DNA from: Liolophura sinensis
Taxonomy: Eukaryota > Mollusca > Polyplacophora > Chitonida > Chitonidae
NCBI RefSeq assembly: GCF_032854445.1
Contig: NC_088300.1
Coordinates: 6,200,001 to 6,264,000 of the forward strand
Length of the DNA: 64,000 nucleotides
Reading direction: 5' to 3'
Both the position numbers and the translations under genes were made by a program. The first letter of the stretch is position 1, and each line of letters begins with the position of its first letter. The notes under the pieces are model-generated. The model was not told where the DNA came from and made no database searches. It saw only the letters and a list, made by a program, of their open reading frames with translations. Below, piece by piece: positions 27,601 through 38,885 of the stretch.

Positions 27601-28821
27601 ACTGGCTCCATTGAGACTCGAACTCACGTCTTGGAGTGTCTAGCTCTAATATTCTACTCGCACATACACATGGCCAACAGCACACATGCGCAAGACAACC
27701 ATTATAACCAACAGCACACATGCACACGACAGCCGATATGACCAACACTAGATATACCCACGACAGCCGATATGACCAACACCAGATGTGCTCAAGACAG
27801 CAATGTTCGACAAAGTAAGCTATGTACCTCCACTTACCTGTTTACACATGTCACTGGAACATTTGTGAACACGGTACAAGTCATAAATGTGACTCACTGG
27901 ATTGGTTCGCACACTGCCAAACTGAAACATCAGCCGGTTGGAAATGTCAAAATGTTAAAGAAAGGAGTTTTTCTGTCCGATAAAGGCTTGACTGAATGTT
28001 CATTCTTGTGTCTTTTTTTCCCTCAAAATGCAGAATGTCAAGCCATCTATGGACTTATCTATGGACTTATCCATGGACTTACCTATTCTACATGTATTGT
28101 AAAGCTATTTCTAGAGCGGGTTGTTATAGTAACCAATGAAACACAGGGAGGGATATTTTTTGGGTTGTGTCGTCTTACATGTGGGAAACAGCTATTCTAG
28201 CGCCACAGATGGAATCTTACTGCAGTTCTGTGAAACTATAGGTCTTCTGGTGGGTTTTGCCATCATTTTGGAAGCACGGGCCTTAAATTTTTGGGTACAT
28301 ACTCATCAGACAATGCAGAACATTTTGTAGCAGTAAACAACCGTATCAGTAATACACACACAAAAAAAACATTTGACCTTTTAAGGCTACATATCCATCC
28401 AAAATCTCGGTTTCAAAACAATATAAATGCGGTTGAAACAGTCCTCGGAATACTGTCTACACAATGCGGGATTTTTAAACTTGAGGGTGTGGTCACGGGG
28501 TAAAGTGATATCAGTTTCACAATGAACATGTAAGAAGAGGCTTATTGACCAGCAATAGGGTCACTGTAGTCTTTACAACTGCCACATCTTGTTTATTGCT
28601 CATAGACCAGCAATAGGGTCACTGTAGTCTTTACAACTGCCACATCTTGTTTATTGGTATAGTACTGAAATATTATGAGCTCTGGGACCGGCAAAACTTA
28701 CCTTTTTTAAACAAGCCGCATGACACTGAGCGCGAATGCCCCACTCCCGGGCAGTCAATCCAGCGCTGACTGGAACCAGCATAGTCAACCAATAAATAAT
28801 ACTAATCAAAAACAACGTCAT
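15672..28821 (-). CDS. Torso-like receptor tyrosine kinase, 19 coding exons
   Basis: Exons: 28821-28702, 27343-27287, 26813-26744, 26211-25985, 24106-23977, 23501-23403, 22919-22846, 22458-22290, 22097-21886, 21142-21028, 20076-19925, 19782-19572, 18998-18811, 18593-18473, 18183-18097, 17594-17518, 17101-16887, 16545-16408, 16062-15672; 950 aa, all phases consistent. Residues 1-20 look like a signal peptide. A Cys cluster (about 33-68) precedes three FNIII-like domains (about 84-200, 203-315, 317-424). The membrane span is 434-456, followed by basic residues and NPLY (478-481). Kinase: GEGAFG 515-520, Lys542, Glu560, HRDLAARN 713-720, DFG 733-735, activation-loop Tyr741 and Tyr746, and WSFGVVLWEI from 776. 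An insert of about 70 residues (609-680) splits the kinase, as in Torso, VEGFR and PDGFR. FNIII domains instead of Ig domains, the Cys cap and the spacing of the two loop tyrosines favour Torso. Torso activates Ras/ERK in insects after binding Trunk or PTTH. The kinase call is firm; the Torso subfamily is inferred. Intron 6 uses a GC donor. The acceptor of exon 13 and donor of exon 14 are weak. Confidence 0.88.
17610..17890. repeat. TGCG-rich microsatellite
   Basis: A simple-sequence tract of interrupted GTGCGTGC and CTAACATGTGTG units fills the intron between kinase-gene exons 16 and 15, beginning about 15 bases upstream of the exon 16 acceptor (minus strand). The repeat gives a spurious His/Thr-rich reading frame. 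Confidence 0.85.
19012..19250. repeat. 21-bp minisatellite next to kinase exon 13
   Basis: About eleven copies of AGAACAAATTATAAAGATGGC, a few of them one or two bases short. The array starts some 14 bases from the inferred 3' splice site of exon 13 (exon start 18998), so the branch-point region of this intron lies within the repeats. Confidence 0.9.
20391..20643 (-). mobile_element. SINE family 1, near full length
   Basis: Tail ATTTATTTGATTGGTGTTTT at the left end, central CACTTATACGACGGCGGCC, and the tRNA-like head reversed at the right end. It lies in the intron between kinase exons 11 and 10. Confidence 0.88.
21288..21642 (-). mobile_element. SINE family 2 (second tRNA-derived family)
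   Basis: Read on the minus strand it begins with a tRNA-like A-box (TGGCCTAATGGTTTGA) and B-box region (GGGATCAAACCC), continues with GTCGGGTCAGACC, and ends with TGACTGAAAAACTGTTAAGT. The same body occurs at 38571-38885 and, in part, at 34330-34582 and 32664-32980. It sits in the kinase-gene intron between exons 10 and 9. Confidence 0.75.
21673..21779. repeat. 24-bp minisatellite
   Basis: About 4.4 near-identical copies of a 24-base unit containing ACTGTACCTACAGTGCCGTC. It lies about 110 bases beyond the donor of kinase exon 9. Confidence 0.92.
22990..23196. repeat. About 27-bp minisatellite
   Basis: Seven to eight variable copies built on ACTGGTAGAGATCGGGGGAA, in the intron between kinase exons 7 and 6. 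Confidence 0.88.
23846..23990. repeat. 26-bp minisatellite that repeats the donor site of kinase exon 5
   Basis: On the minus strand the exon ends GTTAGCCG and the intron begins GTAGGG. This junction plus about 20 exonic bases is the repeat unit. Copies of the donor lie at 23977 (used), 23951, 23925 and 23860, with variants at 23886 and 23912. A 26-base step shifts the frame, and reading through the first copy meets a TAG. Confidence 0.85.
24411..24675 (-). mobile_element. SINE family 1, full length with 13-bp target-site duplication
   Basis: Complete copy. On the minus strand the head has the A-box TGGCTCAGTTGG and B-box region GAGTTCAAGTCC, then the conserved centre, then CACCAATCAAATAAATAAAT. 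The duplication CAGTTTCTTTCAA lies at 24398-24410 and 24676-24688. It is inserted in the intron between kinase exons 5 and 4. The structure agrees with the molluscan V-SINE RUDI, an identification made from memory of that family. Confidence 0.92.
28547..28660. repeat. 58-bp tandem duplication
   Basis: Two almost identical copies starting GACCAGCAATAGGGTCACTG, just downstream of the donor of kinase exon 1. Confidence 0.9.
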
Positions 28822-29787
28822 CGTGCGATAACAATTTTAGAGAGAAAAAATAAATGGAAAATTTGCAGGCGTTTGAAGGTGATCGGTGACGGAGTTGTTG
28901 GAATGCAAGCGGTTGGGAGTGGCACGTCCTTTCCAAGCGATGAGCTGAACTTTCTGGTTTGGCGGCCGTACTCTGGACCATGGAGGTCACCGCTGCATCA
29001 CGTATGCATAGCGTATCTCGTGATGAAATAGAAACCATGATGAAAAGACTACTGGACTAAGTGAGTGTAATTAGATAACAGATCTGAGAAAAATGACTGC
29101 AAATTGTAGCAGAGCTCATTTTTATTAGAGAATTTCCATACAGGCTGTTGAGAAACGTCAACAAACTCCCGGGATGGGCATGTCCCATTTACCACCTAAT
29201 GGGTGGTACTAGTGAAGTGCAATGAGCTAGCCCCTAAAAATGTCTTGCTTCTGTAGCCACCACTGCATTAGAAAAACCCGAAAATTCGGTGTTTTCCATT
29301 TTAGTTACATTGTTCTGCATCTTAGGTTATTTGAAAATGCAACAATTATTTCAAGATGACAATAATGACCACAAGTTTGAACGAAAAGTTGAGAAAAAAG
29401 GGCAATTAGAGGAAAGAAAAGTAAATTCAACACGTATGATCAAAATAAGAATTAAATAAAGATAATCTTAAATTCAAAATCATACTAAAATCATATGTAT
29501 GTAAAAACGACAGTGCATATTACATAACTTATTTCACCTAAATTACGGCTTTTTCAGCATACTAGGACTCATTTTTGTGAATTTACCTGCATAGATTCTC
29601 GTGAGGTATGAAATATTCTATCAGAATGGCCACTAAAACAACAATGAAGCTACATGTTGGTATAAATATTTGTTTACGAGAAATTTATTCCCGATATAGA
29701 ATTCCATCTTCAATATTCATATAACATATGGTCATAGGGACGCTGGTGTCTCCACAAAAACATATACGTAAGCCCATATACTTCTTA

Positions 29788-29916
29788 TTTATTTATTTAT
29801 TTATTTGATTGGTGTTTTACGCCGTACTCAAGAATATTTCACTTATACGACGGTGGCCAGCATTATGGTGGGTGGAAACCGGGCACAGCCCGGGGGAACC
29901 CCACGACCGTCCGCAG
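29788..29916 (-). mobile_element. SINE family 1, 5'-truncated, with 13-bp target-site duplication
   Basis: Only the tail and centre are present (tail at left). CATATACTTCTTA flanks it at 29775-29787 and 29917-29929. A truncated copy with an intact duplication shows the loss occurred during insertion, as in LINE-driven retrotransposition. Confidence 0.9.
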
Positions 29917-30117
29917 CATATACTTCTTAAGCCACGACACTACAGGTACACTTGAGACCTAAGGCGAGAAAGCAGACTTTTATTGTTTTACGTTTCGCAG
30001 ATCTTCTATGGTCACAAACGCGATCAAAATTATGCTGCATTTACAAACCAATATCTTCGGTATACTGACAAAGCTAGCCTCGATGTTTTCATTACATTGA
30101 AAACATCAAGACCGAAT

Positions 30118-30202
30118 AAGCCCATGGTCGTGGGTTTCCCCCATCATAATGCCGGCCGCCGTCGTATAAGTAAAATATTCATGAGTACGGTGTAAAACAC
30201 CT
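30118..30202 (+). mobile_element. SINE family 1 fragment, interrupted by a younger copy
   Basis: Central and tail part in plus orientation (ATAATGCCGGCCG through GTGTAAAACACC). Its AT-rich tail was the target of the insertion at 30215. Confidence 0.85.
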
Positions 30203-30214
30203 ATCAAACAAATA

Positions 30215-30484
30215 TTTATTTATTTATTTATTTGATTGGTGTTTTACTCCGTACTCAAGAATATTTCACTTATACGACGGCGGCCAGCATTATGGTGGGT
30301 GGAAACCGGGCACAGCCCGGGGGAAACCCACGACCATCCGCAGGTTGCTGTCAGACCTTCCCACTTACGGCCGGGGAGGAAGCCAGCATGAGCTGGACTT
30401 GAACTCACAGCGACCGCATTGGTGAGAGGCTCCTGGGTTATTACGCTGCGCTAGCGCGCTAACCGACTGAGCCACGGAGGCCCC
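30215..30484 (-). mobile_element. SINE family 1, full length, nested in an older copy
   Basis: Complete element with tail at left and tRNA-like head at right. The 12-base duplication ATCAAACAAATA lies at 30203-30214 and 30485-30496, inside the tail of the older plus-oriented copy. Confidence 0.92.
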
Positions 30485-31883
30485 ATCAAACAAATAAATA
30501 AATATGCGTGTTCGTCTACGGTTGACACTGAAGCGCTGCGTCATCGACGCCAAATTCCTCTTACGTTTGTCTACGACATCACATTGGCTGGATCCTTTCG
30601 CCAATTATAAATCTGTCAACTGTTCCATTATACGAAGCACGTAAATATAAGCCCAGTTACCGTACACGATGCATTTTGATCCTTTCTGTATAACTTTATA
30701 GAAAGATTCACACATTTACACATATATTACGTAGCCCTGCAGTGAAAATCATACAATGGTTTTCACATACTAAAATATACCAAATCCTAACAAGTCTTGT
30801 AACAGAAAGTTATGCGATGTCGTTCGAATATCGGTGGACTTATAAACGTGTATATATTGCAACAAACATGTAGCGATTATAAAAATGAAATGTTATTTTT
30901 ATGGCTTTCACATTGTTAAGATGTACCAGATCCTAACGGGTCTGCAAGTTAAAGTTAAAGGGATGTCATACGCACACCTCTAATTGTGAATCCTACATAA
31001 ATATTACAAGTAATGATTGTGCTTTGTTAATGGTTAAATTTCATTAAAACCTTAAATTAATAGAAAAGGATTTATCAAGAACAAATCGCAATTACCTTTG
31101 CTAAGAGTGTAATGCAATGAAATATCCAATTTTATCCAAAGGTGAGTATATGAGTAGAGTAAATGGATGTGACGTCACTGTCCTTAACAATCTTCAAGAT
31201 GTCAAGATGTTCCACAAAATCCACCATAAAAATTCAGTAAAAGTAAGTTAAAAAATTACTCTGGTCTCGGTTACAGTACTTTCAGATACATATTTTATTG
31301 GTGTTATTGTGATTGTTCATTTTAAGTATCCGTTCCCTCTTCCATTCACAGTATATGCTATTAGTCTGCAACCATGGAAACAACATGCAACGAAATACCG
31401 TAGACTACAATGAATGCACAGTAGGCCTACATGATGATCTTTCGGCCAATGCAACCGAGGCCTGATGATTTGGCAAGATACATTTACGTACAGCGCCTAA
31501 CACGCAATTCCATAAAGTGGAAAAATATGGGCGTTTTACATTAAGTGCACCAAAATACGACTGTGTAAATGCGCATGAATAAGGTATACATGTAGAATGT
31601 TCATGACGTGTCATTATTCGATACGTCGAAACATTCGTATACCAGCCGTCAACCAATATGGACGTTCGAGGCCAATAATAGCGAGGCCAGTTCCTGAGGT
31701 ATGTATCTCAGTTGTGCTTTGTTTGCAACTGTTGAAATATCCAGGGTGGCGATCTATGATTCAACACGATGAAGATACAGACCGTAGCCTCGGGTTAAGC
31801 GGAATTGCACACAATCACGAGTGCCAGAGATTATGGACTCTGTCTACATTTACTTACAAGAGAATTATACTCATTGTTAAACT

Positions 31884-33100
31884 TTAAAACTTGGAGTGTA
31901 GGCGTTGATGGAATAACCTTGACACTCTTTTTGTTTTGTGGTAATAACTTGTGACGATCATTGAAATCGTCACATAACACGCAGGGCCTAACAAGTGCTG
32001 CAAGGTAAGATATGTACAGGCCATATGCAGGATCCTTCGGTTGCTGCTGTCCAAGTAAGGATACTTTACAATGTCAAAATTGAAAATGTCCGTCCTGTCG
32101 TAAAGTTTGCGAGAGAGGAAACGGTTTTGGTCTTTGTACAAGTCCAGATAAGATGTACCATCCGCAGAATCTTTGGATTCCTTTAAATCCAGTGAAGGTG
32201 AGTAAATATCTTTCACAGCCTTTGCTATATATGGATTGTTTAAATCTAGCAGATCATCAATATGCCGTTTAGTGGATGAGATAGATTGGGTTTGGTGAGG
32301 ATTCCTCCTTAATGGTTTCTGCATATACATGTAGTCATATATTCATATAGAACAGGTATAGATTGGTCCAAAGGGGGGGCACAATTTGTACCCATCGGGA
32401 TATCTATACACTGTTGGCATATGGTTTCCCTGAATTTGGCATAGATGTTATTAATGAGAAATTCAAGTAACTCAATGAACATGGAAACATCCCATGAGAG
32501 GTAATCCTTGTATGTGTTGGAACTTAAGAAAGCTTTGTTACTTCTGACGTAAATGTAGCCGTGACCGGTTTTATTCAACACCGAAGCAATTAGTGATGAA
32601 ATTCTATCTATTAAATTAGTATGAGGAACAGCAGCATGGAAAGGTGGAGAAATCCCAAGTAGAGTGAGTGGGTGCTTGGAGTTTAACGTCGTACTCAACA
32701 ATTTTTCAGTCATGTGACGACGAAGGAATCCTTAGGGTGTATGTAATGTGCCTCCTTGTTGCAGGACGGATTTACACCGCTCTTTTATCTAGTGTTGCTT
32801 CACTGAGACGCTTTACCGAAGGCAAGTAAACTGCCCGCCCGAGCCATTACGGGTCAACCAGTCGTTGCACTATCCCCTTCATGTTGAATGCCAAGCGAGG
32901 AAGTTACAACTTCCGCTTTCAAGGTCGTAGGTGTGACTTGACCCAGGATTGACCCTGGATCTACCGCTCCAGAAGAGGACCCCAAGTAGATATATCCCTG
33001 CACGGTACGTGTATTAGAGCGTCCAGTTCTTCAGTGAGACGTTTAGAGCTTTTAAGTATGAATTTTTTGTAGTTGCACAACAGTACTTGTTCCAAAATGA
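31884..33100 (-). mobile_element. Decayed Penelope-like reverse transcriptase fragment
   Basis: Two minus-strand frames (32713-32309 and 32330-31884) together give the fingers and palm of a reverse transcriptase. IPMGTNCAP occurs near 32400, then a HIDD at the catalytic position where YIDD is usual, then SYLDLY and KLYDRTDIFNFDIV. These motifs match the family usually called Penelope-like; other RT families are less likely. The frame is broken near 32320-32380 and past 31950, and no endonuclease or terminal repeat is seen. A SINE at 32664-32980 splits the 5' part, with possible further element sequence up to about 33100. It is a dead copy. Confidence 0.78.
32664..32980 (-). mobile_element. 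SINE family 2 inserted in the reverse transcriptase remnant
   Basis: Tail end (GAGTGGGTGCTTGGAGTTTA reading plus) at left, head at right. The ten-base duplication CCCAAGTAGA lies at 32654-32663 and 32981-32990. Total about 317 bases. Its head half differs from the copies at 21.3 and 38.6 kb, so it may be a subfamily. Confidence 0.82.
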
Positions 33101-33457
33101 CTGTACTTCTTGTAGTTAAGAGAGTGAAAGAGAAGTTTGGTGGTACAGCTTTTTAACTCCACAATATAGCGAGATAAACACCGTCTAAATACAAAAATAC
33201 CGAGCACGGATTTGCATGATGTACAGAAAAGTCTGGTTAGGGTACATTCCCATATTTCCCAGTTTTAGTGACAATCTGAGTATCTAATTAAAGATATTGA
33301 ATATCACTTTACTAGCTACGGCTGATTCAGATAAAAAAAAATACTCTACAATATTAATTTCCAGGAAAGTTTTAGTTATTTGCATTAAAGCTTGGCCATG
33401 TTTATAAAAGCTACGAAGTTTTGCAAATACTTGCACGCGGCTTAGAATAGTACTCAC

Positions 33458-33635
33458 CATTTTCAGTGACGTCATGACTCGCTGATGAGTCCCATGTTTG
33501 ACACGGTCCCAGACAGGCTTTGGCTATGGCAGCCTTATCTCCGCAGTTGCGTAGACGACGGTGAAATATTATCTTGTTTGTAATTATTAAGAAAAGGAGG
33601 TAAGTGATCATTATCGTGTGTGTGCTTTGCAGCAT
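33458..33635 (-). CDS. Candidate alternative signal-peptide exon (59 codons plus one base)
   Basis: ATG at 33635 opens a frame with a hydrophobic N-terminus (TYLLFLIITNKIIF) followed by a short Cys-bearing segment containing AKACLGPCQTW, and ends at a good donor (AATG then GTGAGT). The phase at this donor is 1, which is what kinase exon 4 (26211) accepts. Splicing to exon 4 would replace exons 1-3, which also encode a signal peptide and Cys cluster. It may be an alternative promoter of the kinase gene, a remnant of a tandem paralogue, or chance. No transcript evidence is available here. Confidence 0.45.
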
Positions 33636-34329
33636 GTTCTGTTTCGGTTTTGATACAATGTCTTGTGTGATGGTTCAAGTGGGCTGATTTAAAATCGTTG
33701 CAAGCTGTACACTAAGTACAGAGATTGAGAGATTATTGCCTTTACATTATTCTTTACATTATTTGCCGGTAGGCCTTCCCATACCGGGTAAAGCAGAGCT
33801 ACGGTGTTTGCTAAGTGATATTAGACTGGTCATTGTCACCGTTATCAGGTAGCCGAAGCGTGGTGCCTGAGAGATTATGGTATTGATAGATTCTGAGATT
33901 TTGGTATCTGCACATTAATTTGTTACATATATCTGTGTATATTATCAGTAATTCCAATCGTTCCTTGCACTAACAAGGCCATGCATGTACAGAGTTGTAC
34001 CTGGGCTAATAAGCCCAGTTGGCATGTCAAGGGTCGCGAGTTCATGCAGATCTCAGCGAGACCAGGTGGTGGCTGTCGTAAACTAACAGAGATAAAAGGT
34101 GTTATTTTGTGGTAGTTGCTAGATTGAATACACACCTGTCTGTCGACGACGTTGCCGGCACCTAACATCAAATCACATCTTTAAGCCGCGGTAATTTGCG
34201 AGATCTCCCACCTTGTTTTAGCTAATCTGCGTGAACCCTGAGACCCCTGAAATGGCGATTGAGCTTATAACAGGGCTAATATTATAAACATAGCAGCGCG
34301 TAACAAGATATCGCAGTTTGATGACAGGT

Positions 34330-34582
34330 TGGGTCATACCAAAGACTTTGAAAAAAATGCAACATGTTGCTGCCTCTGTTTGCACTCAGCACTGAGAGGT
34401 TATGGCAAGGAGAGGTTAACTGCATGGTTGGCCCGATGTCATTATGATGTGACTGGGTGAGGTGTCATATATGTCTGGTGTGTTTGGTATAATACTTCAG
34501 TGGCATCTGCACTTTTGCCACAAGAAGACAGTGTATGTACATACACCGAATGACTCCTCCTCATCATATGTCTAAATTGTCA
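34330..34582 (+). mobile_element. SINE family 2 fragment
   Basis: Shares GGGTCATACCAAAGACTTTG, CTCAGCACTGAGAGGTTA and CACAAGAAGACAGTGTATGT with the copy at 38571. The tRNA-like head is lost. Confidence 0.75.
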
Positions 34583-35284
34583 TGTTCCAGTAAAACATAA
34601 AACCTCAAGCATAGAAAGTATGGTTTAGAATCCCTTACATCAGCTTCGCACTATATTGATGTTTGTAGTAAATGTTGTTCAACTTCACCGTATATTGATG
34701 TTTGTACGAAATATTCTTCAACTTCACACTATATTGATGTTTACGAAATTTCGTCTTAAATGTTACATGTAGATGCTGTGGTCATCATATCACTTACGTG
34801 TACGTTTACGTGTAAGTACATGTAGCCTGAACAAATGAAGTATCTTCTTAATCTGAATTGGAACAGGTGAAAGAAGAAATTAGGTCTTATGAAATACTGA
34901 TCTTGCTTAGCCATGTCAGGTTATGTTGCTACAGAAACTTTATCTTGGTTTACTTACCAAACATGGTTTCACGTGTGAAACAAAAGGCCAAGTACTGGTC
35001 AGCCTGAAATCAGTATATTGTGACAAGTTAATTGTGTTGGTGACTTTTGTGACAGTGTCTATAGAATGGCTTTCCATTAAGGCAGCACTATTAGTATAAT
35101 GCCACTGGGACTGGCATGCTACCAACCTTGTCCAGTGTAAACTGTTGTGATATATGAATGAATGAAATAATGCTGAAATTATTCACTTTAAATAAACAAT
35201 GAAGTGATGCGGTGGACTGTAACCTCATCCAGATATTTTTTTGATCGTTGTTTAGGGCAGTGCTTTAAAGTTTTGAGTATCCGA

Positions 35285-35418
35285 CCAACCTACGGATAGT
35301 CGTGGATTTTTCCTGAGCTCTGCCCATTTCCTCTCACCATAATCCGGGCCGACGTCATATAAGTGAAATATTCTTTATTACGGCATAAAACACCAATCAA
35401 ATAAATAAATAAATAAAT
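35285..35418 (+). mobile_element. SINE family 1, 3' fragment
   Basis: CACCATAATCCGGGCCGACG, then AAGTGAAATATTCTT and ACACCAATCAAATAAATAAA. Head missing, moderately diverged. Confidence 0.8.
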
Positions 35419-36894
35419 TTTTCACTTAAAGAGGTTATTTTTTTTTGTTTTTTTTTTATGGTGGAAACCAGAGTGCCTGGGGTAATTAAACCGTTGACCT
35501 TTTCAACATATGATGTACAGATTTGCGTGCCACATTCGTGGAATGTAAGTGGTCATTAACAAACAATAATTAAACTGTGCAAATGACCACACAAGCGTTG
35601 CTGACCACTTAATATTATCAGCAAGTTCCCATGAATATTAAGAGCGGATGAATTCATCCAAATATGAAAGATCATATAAACCATCAGTTGGTTCAATTGG
35701 TATTAGTGTGCACAAGGTTACCGGAGATCTCCCATGTCTGAGCTCAATCCCATTCAAAATTCTGGTGTGGTCTTTATACTTGAAGTTTACTAAGAGCAGT
35801 CATTCCACCTATATGATATATGTGACATGCAAGAAAATTTTCTTACGTAAGAAAGAAGAAGTTGTTGGTTCACTCTGAGCACAATAGTTTTGTCTACCCA
35901 TAAAGCTGGTAACCATGATTCAAGGGAAAAATTCTTGAGTGTGGTGTTAAACAATATTCAACTCAAGTTAATTATAGAAGATTATCTTCAATTTTGAACT
36001 GTAGACTGTTTCAGGGTGACTGTCAGCTGTTTAATAATATGCAGAACAAGCATTGAGGGTTTTCAGTGTATTGCTAATAATAATAAAATAGGGTGTATTC
36101 CAATGGTTTAAAAGCATGGTTAACAGTTTATTTGCCTTCCTCAAGGTCCTCAGTCTTAATGTACAGAAGAGGGCTTATGGTGTGTATTAAAAAACAACTA
36201 ACACAAATTTGCATGCGTATACAGCAATAGGGACATATGTTACATGTACGTGTATGCATGTACAGATGGATTTATGAGAGCTCATGAGCCTTGAGTCAGG
36301 CTTGTAGTATGGACAGAACTGGAGTCAGTGGGAGTGTCTGATGAGCAGGGTACATGTACAGTCAGGCTAAGGCATGACAGGTGCAAGCCGTTTTACCTCT
36401 CAGTGCTATGTGGGGATTCCTGACTAATCCAACTGGCACTGCTACACTAAGCATGGTCAGTACCATATCCAGATATCTGTGTATTTGTGTGATGATATAT
36501 AACATGTTATTTCAGGTTCTCATACTTAAAGTAGTTTTGGATATTTGTACTTTTTTTCTCTTTACACCTTTTAATATCAACATTTTTATGCATGTGTAGA
36601 ATTTTTTGCAGTTGTTTTGTTTTTTCATCGTAAATTATGGAATGTCTGCACATGTACAGTACTTCATCTGTTGAACTGAAGGTATGCATTTATGTGTCTT
36701 CTACAGGTGAGCTGCCTAATCCGTTATTATATAGTTTCATGTAGTACATGTGAAAACTTACACTCATTTACCAAGCTTCACAGGGTTATCTGTGACCATC
36801 TGAAAAATGTACAGGCGGACAAAAGATACATGTGAAATCTGCATGCGGCTGTACACTGCAAAAGTCCATGTAGTGAATGGAAGCACAGTGACTC

Positions 36895-37066
36895 TAGAGC
36901 CTCCAACCAATGCGATCATTGTGAGTTCAAGTCCAGCCAATGCTGATCATATGCCTCTCTGATCATACATTAGAATGTCTGCCAGCAACCTCAGATGATC
37001 ATGGGTTTCCTTTCACCATAATACCAGAATAAGTGAAATATTCTTGAGACAAAATAAATAAATATA
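36895..37066 (+). mobile_element. SINE family 1, diverged copy with internal losses
   Basis: The B-box region GTGAGTTCAAGTCCAGCC, the GGGTTTCCTTTCACCATAAT centre and AAGTGAAATATTCTTGAG are recognisable, with deletions between them. Confidence 0.65.
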
Positions 37067-38570
37067 TGTACATTTATTTGTACATAGAATTCCACTTATA
37101 TATAGCTGTTCAGCTGAAAATTCCACTTATACTTAGGTGCTTAGTAGCACCGAAATCGTAACCTTACTACACAGTACATGTAAGTCCTGCATCCTGAAGA
37201 CTGCTTGTTTAGCTGAATCAAGTTATAGAGATGCATAATTCCACGTAATTTCCTCAGTTTGACCATGCTGACACGCTAATATCCAGGTGAGATGTTGGTG
37301 CCTTGTTTCACTGTAACAGGGTACAATAATACAATATTATTATTGATTTATTATTTTCATTGTTTCAGGTCATGATAGCAGATTCTGAATAATGAGATTT
37401 TGAAAGTACATGTATTTCTGTTTTATTTTCCAGTAGATCGTATCTTTTGTTTTTGACAGATGAGCAAAATTTGGAATTTGTCAGAAATTTTGGAATGATA
37501 TTAGATAGTACATTTGGACATGCATATACATGGATGGGACCAAGTTCTCTTGTAGTAAAATTTCTTATACACTATTCACTGTTATTAGCTTACATGTTTA
37601 GTAATACAAATAAAGATACACATGAGCCCAGTTGTTCAAGAGTGTATTAGCTAATACTGGTATTAAGTCAAATTTTAAATTCAGAATTTTAGCCGAACTC
37701 AGCAGCTAATACAGTTGTCTAAAGTCAGTGTATAAGAGCAACTGATGTACATGTACTTCATATTTAATATGCTGTTATGCAGTTATCTTTAGACTAAATA
37801 CAAAATTGAACACTTGGCCTAAAGTTAAATCTGGTATTAAGTCTTAAAACAGTTTTGAACAACTGCGCCCTGTGATTGTTTTCTAAATGTACATGCATTG
37901 TAAATCTGCATTGTATGTGTGTTGAAAATGAACCAGTGTGAGTTCAGCCTCACCACAGTAAGGTCTATATGCCCTCTGTGCATATACCTTCTTCAGAAAT
38001 GCAGCTCTGGTAAGCAGATATACACATGTGTGTTGCTAGCCTAACATATGGTTTATTTTGGGAGGAGACTTGTGACAGTTTAAATTATTCACCCGGCTTG
38101 GTTCTAGGCCTAATGTGATCACCTTGCAGCACTGGAGCCTGTTAAGACAATTCCAGCTCTTGTGAGTTTACAAGACTTATACATCAACACAGACTGAAAA
38201 TACTGTGTTTAGATGCAAATGCAACCCTGAAAAAACTTGATTTTAGCCATTTGTTTACAGATGCATTCAAGGTTCTGATGGTTAATCTTTCTACAGATCC
38301 TTTGGAGAAATATGTACAATATACATGTAATAACATGTACATTACAGTCTGAAACCCTTAGAGCCATCCACATCCTATTACAGCTGAACGTACTTCATGT
38401 GCAGTATTGCATCTGAAACCCTTAGAACCATCCATAACTTATTACAGATGAAGATACAAGTTATTACATGTACATTAATGGATCTTGCTAGATCATTGGC
38501 ATACAGTATTGTTCTAGCTCTATCCAGTTAACCCCTGACCAGCCATGTTGTTGGCTTAAATCAGGCTTAA

Positions 38571-38885
38571 ATCTGGTCTAATGGTTAGAGCGTCCGCCTT
38601 GAAGCAGGGATACACCTGGATCAAACCCAGGTCGGGTCATACCAAAGATTTTAAAAATGGTACTAGCTGCCTTGCTTGGTCTCAGCACTCAGAGGTTAGA
38701 GCTAGGAACAGGACTGGTTGGCCCGGTGTCAGTATAATGTGACTGAGATGTCTGGTGTCTTTGGCATGATACTTCAGGTACGGCAGAACTTTGGTGGCAT
38801 GGACTTGCCCTGCCACAAGAAGACACAGTATATGTGCACACACCTAATGAGGACTCCTCGTCATATGACTGAAAACTTCTAGTCG
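38571..38885 (+). mobile_element. SINE family 2, best plus-strand copy
   Basis: A tRNA-like head with A-box TGGTCTAATGGTTAGAG and B-box region GGATCAAACCC leads into GTCGGGTCATACC, a middle with GCACTCAGAGGTTAG, and an end at TCATATGACTGAAAAC. The head alone could be mistaken for a tRNA gene, but its 3' half does not fold back onto the acceptor. Confidence 0.8.

Larger units (their letters stand above)
28822..31883. other. Upstream flank of the kinase gene; no exon recognised
   Basis: This would hold the promoter and any 5' UTR exon of the kinase gene. I see no reliable core-promoter motif. Its main content is SINE family 1 copies between 29788 and 30484. Confidence 0.5.

Noticed and set aside
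38571-38640. Possible tRNA gene
   Set aside because: A- and B-box are present, but there is no acceptor-stem pairing at the 3' end, and the sequence continues into a repeated body shared with other sites; it is a SINE head.
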